Assembly: GCF_046506625.1 (NCBI RefSeq)
Contig: NZ_JBKFFP010000001.1
Coordinates: 248,001 to 312,000, forward strand
Length of the DNA: 64,000 bases
Direction of reading: 5' to 3'
From: Zhengella sedimenti
Lineage (GTDB): Bacteria; Pseudomonadota; Alphaproteobacteria; Rhizobiales; Rhizobiaceae
In this document: in pieces, positions 42,356-50,355 of the stretch
How positions within the stretch are numbered: the first letter of the stretch is position 1
Layout: the number at the start of each line of letters is the position of its first letter
Translations under genes and position numbers: made by a program
Notes under the pieces: generated by a model
What the model saw: only the letters and a program-made list of their open reading frames with translations
Databases searched by the model: none
What the model was told of the DNA's origin: nothing

Positions 42356-43276
42356 TCACTCGAACCGGGCGCCTTCCCTGATGAAGGAGCCGTTGCGCAG
42401 TTCCTTGAAGGCCTGCGCCAGTTCCTCCTGCGTGTTCATGACGATCGGCCCGTGCCACGCCACCGGCTCGCGGATCGGCTTGCCCGAAACCAGCAGGAAG
42501 CGCACGCCCTTTTCGCCAGCCTGCACCGTCACCTCGTCGCCGGTGTCGAAGATCACCAGGGTGCGGTTGCCCGACATGTCACGGACATGGATTTCCTCGC
42601 CGTTCACTTCCTTTTCCACCAGCACGCCGAAGGGGCGCGAGGCATCGCGGAAGGTGGCCGAGCCCTCGAAGATGTAGGCGAAGGCATTGCGGTAGGTGTC
42701 GACCTTGAAGGTCTTGCGCTTTCCCGCCGGCACGGTGATGTCGAGATATTGCGGGTCGGCCGCAATGCCGTCGACCGGGCCGGACTTGCCCCAGAACTCG
42801 CCCACGATCACGCGCACCTTCGCGCCGTCGTCATCGGTGATCTCGGGGATCTCCTTCGACTGGATGTCCTGGTAGCGCGGGCTCGTCATCTTCTTGTCGG
42901 ACGGCAGGTTCGCCCAGAGCTGGAAGCCGTGCATGCGCCCGAAGGCATCGCCCTTGGGCATCTCCTGGTGCAGGATGCCGGAACCGGCCGTCATCCACTG
43001 CACGGAACCCGCCCCCAGCGTGCCGGCATTGCCGAGGCTGTCTGCATGATCGACCGTGCCCGACAGGACATAGGTGATGGTCTCGATGCCGCGATGGGGA
43101 TGCCACGGGAAACCGGCGGCATAGTCTTCCGGGCGGTCATTGCGAAAATCGTCCATCATCAGGAAGGGATCGGTCAACGACGGATCGCCGAAGCCGAAGA
43201 CGCGGTGAAGATGGACGCCGGCGCCCTCCAGTGTCGGACGGGTGCCGGAAATCTGGCGGATCGGACGAATGGACAT
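42356..43276 (-). CDS. Pirin-family protein
   Basis: A 306-residue bicupin of the pirin family. The metal-binding motif of the first cupin is GFPWHPHRGIETITYVLSG, with the later His in GILHQEMPKGDAF and a Glu. Some bacterial pirins are quercetinases, others bind regulatory or metabolic enzymes; the role here is unknown. GGAGGACAGATC lies before the ATG at 43276. It is convergent with the peroxiredoxin gene and may share an oxidative stress context with it, which is inference. Confidence 0.92.
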   Translation of the reverse strand: MSIRPIRQISGTRPTLEGAGVHLHRVFGFGDPSLTDPFLMMDDFRNDRPEDYAAGFPWHPHRGIETITYVLSGTVDHADSLGNAGTLGAGSVQWMTAGSGILHQEMPKGDAFGRMHGFQLWANLPSDKKMTSPRYQDIQSKEIPEITDDDGAKVRVIVGEFWGKSGPVDGIAADPQYLDITVPAGKRKTFKVDTYRNAFAYIFEGSATFRDASRPFGVLVEKEVNGEEIHVRDMSGNRTLVIFDTGDEVTVQAGEKGVRFLLVSGKPIREPVAWHGPIVMNTQEELAQAFKELRNGSFIREGARFE

Positions 43277-43508
43277 GATCTGTCCTCCATGGTTGGGTCC
43301 CGGCGAAGATAAGCGTGGAAAATTCCGGCGCAATGCGCGCCATGGCAACGGATTGTTCAACGGAGGGATGCACAATGCCTCCCTGCCGGAAACCCGCCGG
43401 TGCCAATCGCGTTGTCCCGACGTTCACGAAGCGGCCACGATCGTGGTCCCTACTGCCAGGACCGGACGGAAACGCGCCGCGCAACCGGACCTCACCGCGG
43501 AGACCTCG
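43277..43508. other. Intergenic region, pirin and secreted protein genes
   Basis: A 232-base gap between divergent genes that must carry both promoters. I see no clear promoter box or palindrome. A plus-strand frame running through it is Arg-rich and has no ribosome binding site, so the next gene is taken to start at 43509. Confidence 0.4.
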
Positions 43509-43814
43509 ATGCCACGCCTTGTCACCCTCGCCGGGCTTGCAGCCCTTCTCGCCACGTCGGCCCTGGCCGACGATCACCGCCGCCACAAGGACGACGGGCA
43601 TGCCTGGATGGCGGAGCGCGTCTTTGTCTACCGCGCCGCGGACGGGCGGCTGCAACAGGGCAACTGGCGCGTGGTCGAGCGGTCGCAGCAGCGCTGCCGG
43701 ATCGCGGTGCAACGCGCCGATGCACGGCTGAAGCGGCAGGCAGGCGGAGGCCTCTTGGAAAACAAGCGCTTCACGCCCTGCCACCGGATCCTGACCCGGT
43801 CCACGGTGAACTGA
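43509..43814 (+). CDS. Small secreted protein, unknown function
   Basis: A 101-residue protein. Residues 1-19 form a signal peptide (MPRLVTLAGLAALLATSALA) with cleavage before DDHRRHKDDG. The mature part is basic, with a His/Asp-rich start and two cysteines (QQRCRI and FTPCHRI) that could form a disulfide in the periplasm. No family is recognised. GGAGAC lies before the ATG. A hairpin follows the stop. Confidence 0.7.
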   Translation: MPRLVTLAGLAALLATSALADDHRRHKDDGHAWMAERVFVYRAADGRLQQGNWRVVERSQQRCRIAVQRADARLKRQAGGGLLENKRFTPCHRILTRSTVN

Positions 43815-43817
43815 GGC

Positions 43818-43842
43818 GGCGCGGGAACGTCCGTCCCGCGCC
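43818..43842. terminator. Hairpin between convergent secreted protein and QueC-like genes
   Basis: A perfect nine-base stem GGCGCGGGA with TCCCGCGCC and a seven-base loop, four bases after the secreted protein stop. T-runs are short on both strands (TT on the plus side). It is a plausible bidirectional terminator. Confidence 0.65.
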
Positions 43843-43856
43843 TTCCGGAACGAAAC

Positions 43857-44366
43857 TCAATAGCCGCGCCGGCATTTCGGGCAGATGCCGCATTCCCTGT
43901 CGATCATGCAACTGACGGTGGGGATTTCAGGCGCCATTTCGGCAAGATGCTTGCGCACCTCGGTTGCCGAAATCTCCCGCAAAGGCTCCACGATCTGGAA
44001 GTCCGGTGCAACCGGAGCAACGATCTCCCGGATGGCCTTAACCGGAACGCCGATATCATCCTTGTTGAAACCTAGGACGATGCCCCTCATGCCATGCTTG
44101 ACTGCATAAATCGCGGCATCGGTGACCATGAAGCTGTCTTCAAGGCTATGATAGAGTCCGACCTCTCCGTCACGGGTGGGGTGCACGCCAATCGCCCTCA
44201 GATTGATTGACCGGTCGAGCGCCATTGCGTTCGCGACAGCCACCTTTGTCTTGAAAGCGTTCATACCCGTGTAGTGCAAGAGATGCCGCGCCGATTCGTT
44301 CTGCGCGAGTATGAAAGTGGAATCGGCACCACCCGAATAGAGAACGAGAAAACCACTGAAATCCAT
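43857..44366 (-). CDS. Short QueC-like PP-loop ATPase
   Basis: A 169-residue protein with a PP-loop near the start (LVLYSGGADSTFIL) and a C-terminal zinc site with Cys153, Cys159, Cys162 and Cys165 (SCMIDRECGICPKCRRGY). The stretch GIVLGFNKDDIG, then PLREISATEVRKHLAEM, follows the order seen in QueC (7-cyano-7-deazaguanine synthase), but QueC is about 230 residues and its YGQ/His segment is missing here. It probably adenylates an acid and adds ammonia or another group; substrate unknown. The ATG at 44366 fits GGAGG; the ATG at 44372 directly abuts GGAGG. No queuosine gene is near. A CRP-type site lies upstream and the leader is AT-rich. Confidence 0.7.
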   Translation of the reverse strand: MDFSGFLVLYSGGADSTFILAQNESARHLLHYTGMNAFKTKVAVANAMALDRSINLRAIGVHPTRDGEVGLYHSLEDSFMVTDAAIYAVKHGMRGIVLGFNKDDIGVPVKAIREIVAPVAPDFQIVEPLREISATEVRKHLAEMAPEIPTVSCMIDRECGICPKCRRGY

Positions 44367-44467
44367 TTGCATCCTCCATCATGAGAGCGATGCGGAGAAA
44401 ACCTGCAAATCGCCGCACCGGCCCGATCAGCCCCGCTCGTTTGATCGGACACTGCCAGGCCAATGTC

Positions 44468-44483
44468 AGTGACTTAAATCACT
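44468..44483. promoter_or_regulatory. CRP/FNR-type site upstream of the QueC-like gene
   Basis: AGTGA, six bases and TCACT match the core GTGA-N6-TCAC of the CRP family consensus. It lies about 100-115 bases before the QueC-like ATG in an AT-rich leader. An activator of the CRP/FNR family is the natural candidate. Confidence 0.55.
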
Positions 44484-44505
44484 TTGGTTGTATTCATATA
44501 TTATT

Positions 44506-44518
44506 CTATTTTAAATAG
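44506..44518. promoter_or_regulatory. AT-rich palindrome at the coaBC 3' end
   Basis: CTATTT and AAATAG surround one base and overlap the coaBC stop codon. It lies at the upstream end of the QueC-like gene's leader. A role in promoter or terminator function is possible but unsupported by other signals. Confidence 0.3.
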
Positions 44519-45932
44519 ATGATTCACTCAGCCACTGTGCGATCAGTTGGGCGAGGCGCGCGGCGACCTCGTCCTTGCCCATTTCCGGCCAGGCGTCCTC
44601 GCCGGTCTTCGAGACGATGACGACGCGGTTGCGGTCGGCGCCCATGACGCCGGTTGCGCCGATGCCCGTCCCCGCCGAGACGTCATTGGCCACGATCATG
44701 TCGGCGCCCTTGCGCTCCAGCTTGCCGCGCGCATGCGTCACCACGTCATTGGTCTCGGCGGCGAAGCCGATGACGAGGCGCGGGCGTCTTTCATGGTGGC
44801 CGACGGTCTTGAGGATATCCGGGTTCTCGGCGAGTTTCAGTTCCGGGGCGCCTGACGAACCCTCCTTCTTGATCTTCCGGTCCGCCGCGTTCTGGACGCG
44901 GTAGTCCGCCACGGCAGCGACAAAAACGCCGGCATCGGCGGGCAACAGGCTCTCCACGGCCTGCAACATCTCGCGGGCGGTCTCCACGCGGGTCACGGTG
45001 ACGCCAGCGGGATCGGGGATGGCGACCGGGCCGGAGACGAGTTGCACATCGGCACCCAGGCGCGCCAGGGCGCCGGCAATGGCATGGCCCTGCTTGCCGG
45101 ACGAGCGGTTGGCGATATAGCGCACCGGGTCGATCGGTTCGTGCGTCGGGCCGGAAGTGACGACTATGCGCCGGCCCTTCAGCGGTTTCGGGCTGCTGTC
45201 CAGCATGGCCTCCACGGCGCCGACGATTTCCAGCGGTTCGGCCATGCGGCCCTCGCCGGCCTCGCCGCTCTCGGCCATCTCGCCGCGGCCCGGACCGGCA
45301 AAGGCGATGCCGTCGCGCGCCAGCGTCTTGCGGTTGCGCCGCGTGGCGGGATGGTTCCACATGGCCGGATTCATCGCCGGCGCGATCAGGACCGGGCGGT
45401 TTGTGGCCAGCAGCACGGTGGATGCCAGGTCGTTGGCCAGGCCGTTTGCCATCTTGGCCATCAGGTCGGCGGTCGCCGGGGCGACAACGATCAGGTCGAC
45501 CTCACGCGACAGGCGGATATGGCCGACATCGTGCTCGTCGGCCCGGTCGAACAGGTCGGTGAAGACGCGGTCCGCCGTCAGTGCGCCAACGGCCAGTTCA
45601 GTGATGAACTGCTTCGCGGCCGCGGTCATCACACAGCGCACCGAAGCCCCGCGCTCGCGCAGGCGCCGGATCAGGTCGAGGCACTTGTAGGCCGCGATGC
45701 CGCCGCCGATGACGAGCAGGATCCGCTTGCCGGCCAGTGTCTGACGGATACCGGATGCCCTCTCGACGGGCGCATCCGCCGGGGCGATGGCCGGCGGAAT
45801 ATCCGTGGCCGCAGCGAGTTCGGCGAAATAGATGCGCGCTTCCTCTTCCATGGACCGGCCATTGGCGGCAGCCCGCTGGCGCAATGCATCCTTGATGGCG
45901 GGATCAAGATTGCGAATGGTGATCGAAGCCAT
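44511..45932 (-). CDS. coaBC: CoaBC with N-terminal FitA-like ribbon-helix-helix domain
   Basis: A 473-residue fusion. Residues 1-42 (MASITIRNLDPAIKDAL, then GRSMEEEARIYFAEL) are a ribbon-helix-helix DNA-binding domain of the FitA antitoxin type. A Pro/Ala linker (43-65) leads to CoaC, the FMN-dependent phosphopantothenoylcysteine decarboxylase (KRILLVIGGGIAAYKCLDL, VAPATADLMAKMANGLANDL, APAMNPAMW), then CoaB, the phosphopantothenate-cysteine ligase (TSGPTHEPIDPVRYIANRSSG, shown to IANRS). At the CoaC flap, GEMAESGEAGEGRMAEP has Ser where E. coli has an essential Cys. GGAG lies before the ATG, and there is no stop between the domains. It follows ubiB by 66 bases, which hold a matching operator array, so self-repression is likely. 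Confidence 0.92.
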   Translation of the reverse strand: MASITIRNLDPAIKDALRQRAAANGRSMEEEARIYFAELAAATDIPPAIAPADAPVERASGIRQTLAGKRILLVIGGGIAAYKCLDLIRRLRERGASVRCVMTAAAKQFITELAVGALTADRVFTDLFDRADEHDVGHIRLSREVDLIVVAPATADLMAKMANGLANDLASTVLLATNRPVLIAPAMNPAMWNHPATRRNRKTLARDGIAFAGPGRGEMAESGEAGEGRMAEPLEIVGAVEAMLDSSPKPLKGRRIVVTSGPTHEPIDPVRYIANRSSGKQGHAIAGALARLGADVQLVSGPVAIPDPAGVTVTRVETAREMLQAVESLLPADAGVFVAAVADYRVQNAADRKIKKEGSSGAPELKLAENPDILKTVGHHERRPRLVIGFAAETNDVVTHARGKLERKGADMIVANDVSAGTGIGATGVMGADRNRVVIVSKTGEDAWPEMGKDEVAARLAQLIAQWLSESSI

Positions 45933-45994
45933 GATTGCACTCCGGTTCAGTTGTGATTGCAATGCAATCACAATGCGCGCCGCGATGCAATCAC
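45932..45994. promoter_or_regulatory. Palindromic operator array of the RHH-coaBC gene
   Basis: A perfect palindrome (arms TTGTGATTGCA at 45951-45961 and TGCAATCACAA at 45963-45973 around one A) is flanked by two more half-sites: TGATTGCA at 45932-45939, touching the start codon, and TGCAATCA at 45986-45993. Gaps of 14 and 15 bases make the array nearly symmetric. The half-site differs by one base from the TGATAGCA half-site that I recall for the FitA antitoxin. Confidence 0.8.
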
Positions 45995-45998
45995 CGCG

Positions 45999-47573
45999 TC
46001 ACGTCACCTGCCAGGCAATCCAGAGCGCGCAGGCGGCGATGACCCAGAGTGCAACGCGTCCCGAACGCGTGTGCCGGGCCTCGGCCTTGCCGATGGCGCG
46101 GGCCGTCTCCTCGTCGAAACGCAAGCCGTTTTCCGCCATGGCGTCGATCTCGCGGGACAGGCGTTCGGCACGGCGGGAAAATTCCGGCGCCTGGCGGGCG
46201 AGGTTGACCAGCGCGCCGATGCCCTCGCGGGCATCCTCGGCCATGCCGCGCGGGCCGAGATTGGCACGGATCCAGTCGCCGACAACGGGCTCGGCCGTCT
46301 TCCACATATTGAAGGCGGGATCCAGTTCGCGCGCCACGCCCTCCACCACGACCATGGTCTTCTGCAGGAGGAGCAGTTCCGGCCGTGTCTCCATGTCGAA
46401 GAGTTCGGTCACCTCGAAGAGCAGGGTCAGCAGCTTGGCCATGGAAATGGTTTCGGCCGACTGGCCGTGGATCGGCTCGCCGATGGCGCGGATCGCCTGG
46501 GCGAAACTCGCCACGTCGTGGTGTTCGGGCACGTATCCGGCCTCGAAGTGCACCTCCGCCACCCGGCGGTAGTCACGCGTGATGAATCCGTAGAGGATCT
46601 CGGCGAGGAAACGGCGCTCCTTCTTGCCGATGCGCCCGGCAATGCCGAGATCGACGGCGACGACATGGCCGGCATCGTCGACGAAGAGATTGCCCGGATG
46701 CATGTCCGCATGGAAGAAGCCGTCGCGCAAGGCGTGGCGCAGGAAGGACTGGATGATGGTCGCCGCCAGCCTTTCAAGGTCGTGGCCGGAGGCGCGCAGC
46801 GCCTCGATGTTCGACATCTTGATGCCGTCGATCCATTCCATCGTCAGGACGTCGCGCCCGGTGCGCTCCCAATCCACCCTGGGCAGGCGGAAACCGGGAT
46901 CCTCCTCGGTGTTCGCCGCCATTTCCGACAGCGCGGCGGCTTCCAGGCGCAGGTCCATCTCGATACGCGTCGATCGCTCCAGCGTGCGCGCCACCTCCAC
47001 CGGCCGCAGGCGGCGGGTCGCCGGAATGAAGCGCTCCTGCAATTGCGACAGAAGCAGGAAGGCCTCGTTGTCATGGGCGAAACGTTCACGCACACCAGGC
47101 CGGATGACCTTGACCGCAACCTTTCGCCAGCCATCGGCATCTTCCACCTCGGCGGGATGCACCTGGGCGATGGAGGCTGCCGCGATGGGTGGCTCGAAGC
47201 GCGAGAAAACGTCATTGACCGGACGGCCGAGCGAGGTCTCCACGGCCTTGCGCGCGGCGGCTTCGGAAAAGAAGTCCATCCGGTCCTGCAGGTGGGCAAG
47301 GTCGAGGGCGATGTCGCGGCCCACCACGTCGGGACGGGTGGCCATGAACTGGCCCAGCTTGACATAGGAGGGCCCGAGGCGGTTGAGCGCCCGTGACAGC
47401 CGCTCGGAGCGGTCGCGCTCGCGCACGCGGCGGCGCGCCAACAGCTTCGCGGCCTGCCAGCCCAGCCGGGGCAGGCCTTCCAGATGCTCGCCGGGCGCGG
47501 CGGCGATGACGCCTTCGCGGACCATGATCCAGCCCGCTCGGGCCAGCCGGAAATATGCGCCGATCGTGCTCAT
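45999..47573 (-). CDS. ubiB: Ubiquinone biosynthesis protein UbiB
   Basis: A 524-residue atypical kinase of the ABC1/ADCK/UbiB family. The signature KxGQ is in PSYVKLGQFMATRPD. The kinase-like core has VAVKVIRPGV, HADMHPGNLFVDD and VAVDLGIAGRIG. One hydrophobic segment at the C-terminus (ALWVIAACALWIAW) anchors it in the membrane. It supports ubiquinone synthesis, probably by extracting lipid precursors. The ATG at 47573 lies seven bases after the ubiE stop. The order ubiE-ubiB-coaBC is common in rhizobia. Confidence 0.95.
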   Translation of the reverse strand: MSTIGAYFRLARAGWIMVREGVIAAAPGEHLEGLPRLGWQAAKLLARRRVRERDRSERLSRALNRLGPSYVKLGQFMATRPDVVGRDIALDLAHLQDRMDFFSEAAARKAVETSLGRPVNDVFSRFEPPIAAASIAQVHPAEVEDADGWRKVAVKVIRPGVRERFAHDNEAFLLLSQLQERFIPATRRLRPVEVARTLERSTRIEMDLRLEAAALSEMAANTEEDPGFRLPRVDWERTGRDVLTMEWIDGIKMSNIEALRASGHDLERLAATIIQSFLRHALRDGFFHADMHPGNLFVDDAGHVVAVDLGIAGRIGKKERRFLAEILYGFITRDYRRVAEVHFEAGYVPEHHDVASFAQAIRAIGEPIHGQSAETISMAKLLTLLFEVTELFDMETRPELLLLQKTMVVVEGVARELDPAFNMWKTAEPVVGDWIRANLGPRGMAEDAREGIGALVNLARQAPEFSRRAERLSREIDAMAENGLRFDEETARAIGKAEARHTRSGRVALWVIAACALWIAWQVT

Positions 47574-47580
47574 CCCGACC

Positions 47581-48357
47581 CTACAGCTTCCATCCGGAAT
47601 GCAGCGCGCAGATGCCGCCGGAATAATCGCGCCAGGTGACGCGGTCAAAGCCGGCGCGGCCGATCATGGTGGCGAAATCGCGCTGGTTGGGGAACTTGCG
47701 GATCGATTCGACAAGGTAGCGGTAGGGCTCGCCGTCGCCGGTGACCGCCTGGCCGATGCGGGGAATGGCGTTGAACGACCAGGCTTCATAGACCCGGTCG
47801 AGGAAAGGCATTCCCACCTCCGAGAATTCCAGCACCATCAGCCGTCCGCCGGTCTTGAGCACGCGGAAGGCTTCGGCCAGGGCCACCTCGATCCGGGGAA
47901 CGTTGCGGATGCCAAAGGCAATGGTGTAGGCGTCGAAGGTCTCGTCAGGGAAGGGCAGTTCCTCGGCATTGGCCTCCACGAAAGTCACCCGGTCGGCAAG
48001 GCCGCGCTTGACCGCGCGGTCGCGGCCGACCGACAGCATGGAGCCGTTGATGTCGAGCACGGTGGCATCGGCATTGCGGGCGGAAGCCTCCACGATGCGG
48101 AAGGCAATGTCGCCGGTGCCTCCGGCCACGTCGAGCACACGCCAGCCGGGGCGTTTCGGCGGGTTGAGCCAGGCGACCATGGCGTCCTTCCAGGCGCGGT
48201 GCAGGCCGGCCGACATCAGGTCGTTCATGATGTCGTAGCGCTCGGCGACCTTGTGGAAGACGTCGTTGACCAGCCCCTGCTTCTCGCCCGTCTGCACGGT
48301 GCGGAAGCCATAGCTCGTCTCCATTCCGCCCGAAGCGGTCGTCCGGTTTCCTGACAT
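47581..48357 (-). CDS. ubiE: Demethylmenaquinone/2-methoxy-benzoquinol methyltransferase
   Basis: A 258-residue SAM-dependent C-methyltransferase of ubiquinone synthesis. The SAM site is VLDVAGGTGDIAFRIV; family features are VFHKVAERYDIMNDLMSAGLHRAWKD (core ERYDIMNDLMSAGLHR), FDAYTIAFGIRNVPRIEVAL and GGICALHSGWKL at the end. I chose the ATG at 48357 because AGGTGG precedes it; a GTG three codons upstream would leave no ribosome binding site. It is divergent from the adenosine deaminase gene. Confidence 0.96.
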   Translation of the reverse strand: MSGNRTTASGGMETSYGFRTVQTGEKQGLVNDVFHKVAERYDIMNDLMSAGLHRAWKDAMVAWLNPPKRPGWRVLDVAGGTGDIAFRIVEASARNADATVLDINGSMLSVGRDRAVKRGLADRVTFVEANAEELPFPDETFDAYTIAFGIRNVPRIEVALAEAFRVLKTGGRLMVLEFSEVGMPFLDRVYEAWSFNAIPRIGQAVTGDGEPYRYLVESIRKFPNQRDFATMIGRAGFDRVTWRDYSGGICALHSGWKL

Positions 48358-48490
48358 AAAATCCACCTGTCACACGTCGCGCGGGACCATAGAAGATAAT
48401 TTCCGGGCGCGCTATCGTGAAAACCGCGATGAAGCGGCGCAGCCATGGCGCCGCCCCGGCCATCCGGGCCCAACAGGAGGGAAGCACTGC

Positions 48491-49489
48491 GTGTCCATGC
48501 TGCCGAAAGCCGAAATCCACTGCCATATCGAAGGCGCCGCGTCGCCCGCGCTCGTCCTGAAGCAGGCGGAGAAATACAATGCCGACATGTCCGCCTTCAT
48601 TCGCGGCGATGCCTATGTCTGGCAGGACTTCACCAGCTTCCTGGCCGCCTATGACGCGGCCGCCGCGCTGTTCAGGACGCCGGAGGACTATGCCCTGCTG
48701 GCGGAGGATTATCTCGTCTCCATCGCCGCGGAAGGCGCCATCTATGCCGAGTTCTTCACCTCGCCCGACCATGCCCGCCATGCCGGACTTTCGCCGGAGG
48801 CCTACACGGAAGGACTGGCGGAGGGGATGGCCCGCGCCAAGACCCGCACAGGCATCGAATCGCGCCAGATCGTGACCGGCGTGCGCCATTTCGGCGCCGA
48901 ATCGGTGATGGAGGCCGCGCGGTTCGCGACGGGCTGCGACCGGTCCGTGGTGTCGGGCTTCGGCATGGCGGGCGACGAGCGGCTCGGCGCGCTGGCCGAT
49001 TTCGTTCCCGCCTTCGACCTTGCCCGCGAGGCCGGACTCGGCATCACGGTCCATGCCGGCGAATTGTGCGGCTGGGAAAGCGTTGCCGGCGCGCTGGACC
49101 ACTTCCGGCCGTCGCGTATCGGCCATGGCGTGCGCGCCATCGAGAACCCCGACCTGGTCGCAAGGATCGCCGGCGAGGGAATCGTGCTGGAATGCTGCCC
49201 GGGTTCCAATATCGCGCTCGGTGTGTTCCCGTCCTTCGCCGACCATCCGTTCCCGGCGCTGATGCGCGCGGGATGCCGGGTGACGCTCAATTCCGACGAC
49301 CCGCCCCATTTCCATTCCACCATCGGACGCGAATACAGAATCGCGCGGGAGCATTTCGGCCTGGACGACGCGGCCCTTGCCGGCGTGACGAGAACGGCCA
49401 TCGAGGCCGCTTTCGTCGACGGCGATACGCGGGCGGCCCTGCTGGCCAGGATCGACAGCTTCCAGACGGCGCAAGGCCAGGCGTCCTGA
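48491..49489 (+). CDS. add: Adenosine deaminase
   Basis: A 332-residue zinc deaminase. Metal ligands and catalytic residues are seen: AEIHCHIEGA, ITVHAGELCGW, SRIGHGVRA and NSDDPPHF. It converts adenosine to inosine; some related enzymes act on adenine, so substrate is likely but not certain. The GTG at 48491 has GGAGGG nine bases upstream; an ATG at 48497 is 15 bases away and less suitable. It runs 92 bases ahead of upp on the same strand, so both salvage genes may be co-transcribed. Confidence 0.9.
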   Translation: MSMLPKAEIHCHIEGAASPALVLKQAEKYNADMSAFIRGDAYVWQDFTSFLAAYDAAAALFRTPEDYALLAEDYLVSIAAEGAIYAEFFTSPDHARHAGLSPEAYTEGLAEGMARAKTRTGIESRQIVTGVRHFGAESVMEAARFATGCDRSVVSGFGMAGDERLGALADFVPAFDLAREAGLGITVHAGELCGWESVAGALDHFRPSRIGHGVRAIENPDLVARIAGEGIVLECCPGSNIALGVFPSFADHPFPALMRAGCRVTLNSDDPPHFHSTIGREYRIAREHFGLDDAALAGVTRTAIEAAFVDGDTRAALLARIDSFQTAQGQAS

Positions 49490-49581
49490 CGATAAAAGCT
49501 GTGGCCTTGCGGCCCGTCCCGGTTTCTCCGGCGGTCAAGCACCGCTAGAGTTGGCCAAACAGAATGCATCCGGAGAAGATC

Positions 49582-50211
49582 ATGGCGAACGTCACCGTCG
49601 TCGACCACCCGCTCGTGCAGCACAAGCTGACGATCATGCGCGACAAGCAAACCTCGACGGCCGGCTTCCGCCGCCTGCTCAAGGAGATTTCCCACCTGCT
49701 GTGCTACGAGGTGACGCGAAACCTGGAACTGACCACCAAGCACATCGAAACGCCGCTGATGGCGATGGACGCCCCGACGCTGGAGGGCAAGAAGCTGGTC
49801 TTCGCGTCGGTCCTGCGCGCCGGCAACGGCCTGCTGGAGGGGATGCTCGATCTCGTGCCCGCCGCGCGGGTGGCCCATATCGGGCTCTACCGCGACCATG
49901 ACACGCTGGAGGCGGTGGAATACTACTTCAAGGCCCCCGGCGAACTCGACAACCGGCTGGTCATCGTCATCGACCCAATGCTTGCCACCGCCAATTCGGC
50001 CATTGCGGCCGTGCAGAAGCTGAAGGAGCGGGGCGCAAACAACCTGCGTTTCGTCTGCCTGCTGGCTGCGCCCGAAGGCGTGGCGAACTTCACAAGGGCA
50101 CATCCCGACGTGCCGGTCTTCACCGCGGCCATCGACAGCCACCTCAACGAGAAGGGCTATATCGTGCCGGGTCTGGGCGATGCCGGCGACCGGATGTACG
50201 GCACCAAGTGA
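49582..50211 (+). CDS. upp: Uracil phosphoribosyltransferase
   Basis: A 209-residue enzyme that turns uracil and PRPP into UMP. The PRPP loop reads VIVIDPMLATANSAIAA, and the C-terminal uracil region is PGLGDAGDRMYGTK. The ATG at 49582 follows GGAGAAGATC, so the upstream Met at 49564 is not used. It fits with the uptake and cytidine deaminase genes nearby: uridine and cytidine are split to uracil, which Upp reclaims. Confidence 0.95.
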   Translation: MANVTVVDHPLVQHKLTIMRDKQTSTAGFRRLLKEISHLLCYEVTRNLELTTKHIETPLMAMDAPTLEGKKLVFASVLRAGNGLLEGMLDLVPAARVAHIGLYRDHDTLEAVEYYFKAPGELDNRLVIVIDPMLATANSAIAAVQKLKERGANNLRFVCLLAAPEGVANFTRAHPDVPVFTAAIDSHLNEKGYIVPGLGDAGDRMYGTK

Positions 50212-50355
50212 CGGCCTGCCGCGGCCCTGTCGACCGCGGAAACGGGAAACCGCCTGTTAACGCTGCCAGGGAACAGTGCTCCTGATCATGCGCCGCGTTA
50301 AGGCGAATTGCACGCCTTTGCCCTAGAAAAACGCGCAACACGGGAGTCGCGCGTC

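Noticed and set aside
43242..43508. N-terminal extension of the small secreted protein from 43242
   Set aside because: It would bury the signal peptide behind 89 Arg-rich residues and overlap the pirin gene start.
45804..45932. A separate antitoxin gene ending before coaBC
   Set aside because: No stop codon or frameshift separates the RHH part from CoaC, and no internal start with a ribosome binding site was seen at the CoaC domain.
45951..45973. Reading the coaBC palindrome as a CRP site (TGTGA ... TCACA)
   Set aside because: The halves are 11 bases apart, not six, and two more half-sites of the same word form an array that fits a ribbon-helix-helix protein better.
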